Origin: Fidelibacterota bacterium UBA6531
GTDB taxonomy: Bacteria; Fidelibacterota; Marinisomatia; Marinisomatales; TCS55
Direction: 5' to 3'
Assembly (NCBI GenBank): GCA_002436185.1
Contig: DJKX01000033.1
Location: 1,917-27,940, forward strand
Length of the DNA stretch: 26,024 nt
This document shows, in pieces, positions 24,217 through 26,024 of this stretch. The first letter of the stretch is position 1. The number at the start of each line of letters is the position of its first letter. The translations under genes and the position numbers were made by a program. The notes below the pieces were generated by a model, which was given only the letters and a program-made list of their open reading frames with translations, was not told the origin of the DNA and did not search any database.

Positions 24217-25550
24217 AAAAGTTGCAGATAATGATAATTGCCATAATACTTATGGTATTTTTTGCTTGTGTAGAAAAAATGCAGCTTCCGGAATCATTGA
24301 ATGACAATAATGACTTTATGGCAGGTGACACCACATATTTATTGATACATCCCATATGGAATGAAGATATGGGTCTTCAATTTCCTGTTGAAATTTCTAT
24401 TGCACAGAATGGTCATGTTTTTGTAGCTGATACAGGTTCAAACTCCATTTTTGTATTTAGTCAAGATGGTGAAGCATTGACTGACTTTGATGATCTGCAG
24501 CAAATGGCTATTAATCCCATTGATGTGGATATAGATCAGAAAATGAATGTCTATTTTATTGATGGTAGTCAAAGAATTTATATCTGGAATTATTATATCA
24601 ATACTATTGGTATAGAGGAAATTGCAGTTTCCGGTTCATTCTATAATGAGGGAGCAGGCTCCATTACAATCGATGCATTTTCTGAAGATTGGTTTCAATA
24701 TTTAAGCGATGAAGATTGGATACTTGATTATGTGAATTGGGGTTCCCCGCAAAGTATAATAGATTCCTTGTTAACTCCCCATGTGTTTTATGATGGCGCT
24801 CTTGCAGTCCATTCTTTCAATGATATTTATTATGAATCTGAATCCTCCACTTTTTCAGGTGTGTCAGCAACTCGGGATGAAAATAATTATATTTATGCAT
24901 TGGATTACAATCATGATCGCATCATTCGCGTGGACATGCAACGCACACACTTTTTAAAATTGACCAATGGTGAAAGAATATGGACACATAGAGGTGTTTT
25001 AAAATCTTCTGTATCTGAATCAGGTACTGGTGCCGGAACAGTAAATCAGCCTCTGGGCGTTGATGTGGATTACAATGGGAATATCTACTATGCTCAAACC
25101 GGTGATTTTTTCTCTGTACATAAAATACGTCCGGTTACTTCAGGAACATATACAACCTATCCATCTGTTTTTCAATCAGAGACTAGTGATATCATGGAGT
25201 TATTTAGATTTTCAAATCCCGCTGATGTGGCTGTTGATAATAATCAATTTGTCTATGTTGCCAATTCCTCAGCACAGGAAATCCAGGTCTTTGATACTGA
25301 TGGTCAATTCTTTCGTAAAGCTGGTATTGAGACGTCCACGATCGATACCACATTGCAAGTAGTCCAAGGTACAGATACAGTTGCTGTGGATACATTTTTA
25401 ACTATTGAAAAAAAGGGGTTCCTGGTCGAACCTCAAGCGATAACAGTAGACAGTAGAGGTATTATATATATCTGTGATACCGAAACAAGTCGTATCTTGC
25501 GCTATCGTCTTTCAAATCAATTGGATGAAGACCTTGAACCGCTTCCATAA
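24213..25550 (+). CDS. NHL-repeat beta-propeller lipoprotein
   Basis: This 445-residue lipoprotein is read from TTG 24213 (TTGA overlap with the upstream stop). That start gives a good signal, MKKLQIMIIAIILMVFFAC, with lipid Cys19. The ATG at 24231 would lose both lysines. NHL-type blades recur: PVEISIAQNGHVFVADTGSN, NPIDVDIDQKMNVYFIDGS, NNYIYALDYNHDRIIRVD, PLGVDVDYNGNIYYAQTG, NPADVAVDNNQFVYVANSS and PQAITVDSRGIIYICDTETS. Six blades would close a propeller of the usual NHL size. Such propellers bind peptides, sugars or other proteins and are seldom enzymes. It probably serves as a surface or periplasmic binding partner of the receptor/PorV pair encoded just upstream. The following gene starts within its last 26 nt. 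Confidence 0.85.
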   Translation: MKKLQIMIIAIILMVFFACVEKMQLPESLNDNNDFMAGDTTYLLIHPIWNEDMGLQFPVEISIAQNGHVFVADTGSNSIFVFSQDGEALTDFDDLQQMAINPIDVDIDQKMNVYFIDGSQRIYIWNYYINTIGIEEIAVSGSFYNEGAGSITIDAFSEDWFQYLSDEDWILDYVNWGSPQSIIDSLLTPHVFYDGALAVHSFNDIYYESESSTFSGVSATRDENNYIYALDYNHDRIIRVDMQRTHFLKLTNGERIWTHRGVLKSSVSESGTGAGTVNQPLGVDVDYNGNIYYAQTGDFFSVHKIRPVTSGTYTTYPSVFQSETSDIMELFRFSNPADVAVDNNQFVYVANSSAQEIQVFDTDGQFFRKAGIETSTIDTTLQVVQGTDTVAVDTFLTIEKKGFLVEPQAITVDSRGIIYICDTETSRILRYRLSNQLDEDLEPLP

Positions 25551-26024
25551 GCTAATATTAATGTTGTCACTTTGTGTTATCTGCCTGGGACAAGAAACAG
25601 CTACAGCTTTTATAAAATATTATCAAACTGATCGTGATTTTATCGCAGATGCGCCCATGTTTGCGACAGATCGAAGGGGGCAATCCCATTTGGAAGTCAC
25701 ATTCAATGAAAATAAACATCCCATTCTAAAGCGCTGGCTCAATGAAAAGCATGAGTTGATTCGAGAAGAAATGTTTGTTTATAATGAAACAAAGGCATTG
25801 CAAAAAAGATTGTTTTTAAATAGCGATCGCGGAACAGAAAAAATAATCCATTATGGAAAAAAGGAGCCTTGGAGTGTGGAATTCAGGAAATATGCTATTT
25901 CAGCAAAAGAGGCCACTTCTTTCCTTGGACAGCAAACAGAATTTATTTTAAATGGTACCGATAAAATTTCTAAAATTATTTTTCGAAGTATTGATAATCA
26001 TGAATATGGAATGATTCATTTGAG
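25525..26024 (+). CDS. Secreted protein of unknown function (3' end outside window)
   Basis: An open frame starts at ATG 25525, 26 nt inside the preceding gene, and runs to the window end (166 codons seen). Starting there gives a convincing signal peptide, MKTLNRFHKLILMLSLCVIC followed by LG and Gln23, so I prefer it to the ATG at 25561. The mature part (ETATAFIKYYQTDRDFIAD...) has repeated short units such as RGQSHLEVTFNENKHPILKRW and EEMFVYNETKALQKRLF. They vaguely recall YwqK/MORN-like beta-hairpin repeats, but I cannot assign a family. It is the fifth gene of the receptor cluster by spacing and direction. Confidence 0.7.
   Translation, partial: MKTLNRFHKLILMLSLCVICLGQETATAFIKYYQTDRDFIADAPMFATDRRGQSHLEVTFNENKHPILKRWLNEKHELIREEMFVYNETKALQKRLFLNSDRGTEKIIHYGKKEPWSVEFRKYAISAKEATSFLGQQTEFILNGTDKISKIIFRSIDNHEYGMIHL

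Noticed and set aside
1..26024. CRISPR arrays, tRNA or rRNA genes, insertion sequences, phage genes, toxin-antitoxin pairs
   Set aside because: I saw no short spaced direct repeats, transposase or integrase motifs, terminal inverted repeats or RNA-gene hallmarks by eye. The gaps between genes are all under 100 bp.

Overview
The window is about 26 kb of AT-rich bacterial DNA in which every credible gene lies on the + strand. There are 15 protein-coding genes, two of them cut by the window ends. I see no tRNA, rRNA, CRISPR array, insertion sequence or phage gene. Nearly every product is exported: outer-membrane barrels, lipoproteins, and secreted proteins with a C-terminal 'YPNPF' sorting domain. 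SprA, PorV/UPF0164 barrels and these sorting domains are hallmarks of the type IX secretion system (T9SS), so the organism belongs to the Fibrobacterota-Chlorobiota-Bacteroidota (FCB) group. The 'YPNPFNP' style of sorting domain, the large uncharacterised FCB cell-surface proteins and the multiple PorV paralogues fit a lineage such as Neomarinimicrobiota (SAR406), Ignavibacteria or Calditrichota better than classical Bacteroidota. That placement is inference.

Region 1 (1-8425) looks like a T9SS-related operon. It holds the C-terminal part of SprA (translocon barrel), a glutaminyl-cyclase-like M28 lipoprotein, a small lipoprotein with Ig-like folds, a beta-propeller protein with a T9SS sorting domain (PorZ-like architecture), and two PorV/PorQ-type barrels. 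Most junctions are 4-nt ATGA or longer overlaps, which suggests translational coupling.

Region 2 (8427-11989) continues with almost no gaps. It encodes a membrane-anchored divergent polysaccharide deacetylase (YibQ type), a class 3 zinc-containing L-asparaginase that is probably cytoplasmic, and a secreted endonuclease/exonuclease/phosphatase-fold protein with a lamin-tail domain and a sorting domain.

Region 3 (12088-18845) follows a 98-bp gap with a Bacteroidota-style promoter candidate. It encodes a 715-residue T9SS cargo protein of unknown function and a 1530-residue cargo protein built from lamin-tail domains, Ig-like domains and four tandem copies of a paired OB-like module. A strong intrinsic terminator follows.

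Region 4 (18891-26024) begins immediately after that terminator. It encodes a lipoprotein with Ig-like and amidotransferase-like folds, a TonB-dependent receptor, a third PorV-like barrel, an NHL-propeller lipoprotein and the start of another secreted protein. This looks like a surface uptake or assembly module.

Two themes tie the window together. First, T9SS machinery (SprA, PorZ/PorV/PorQ-like) is encoded near several of its probable cargos. Second, six predicted signal-peptidase-I substrates would expose glutamine at their mature N terminus, and a glutaminyl-cyclase-like enzyme that could cap such glutamines is encoded beside sprA.
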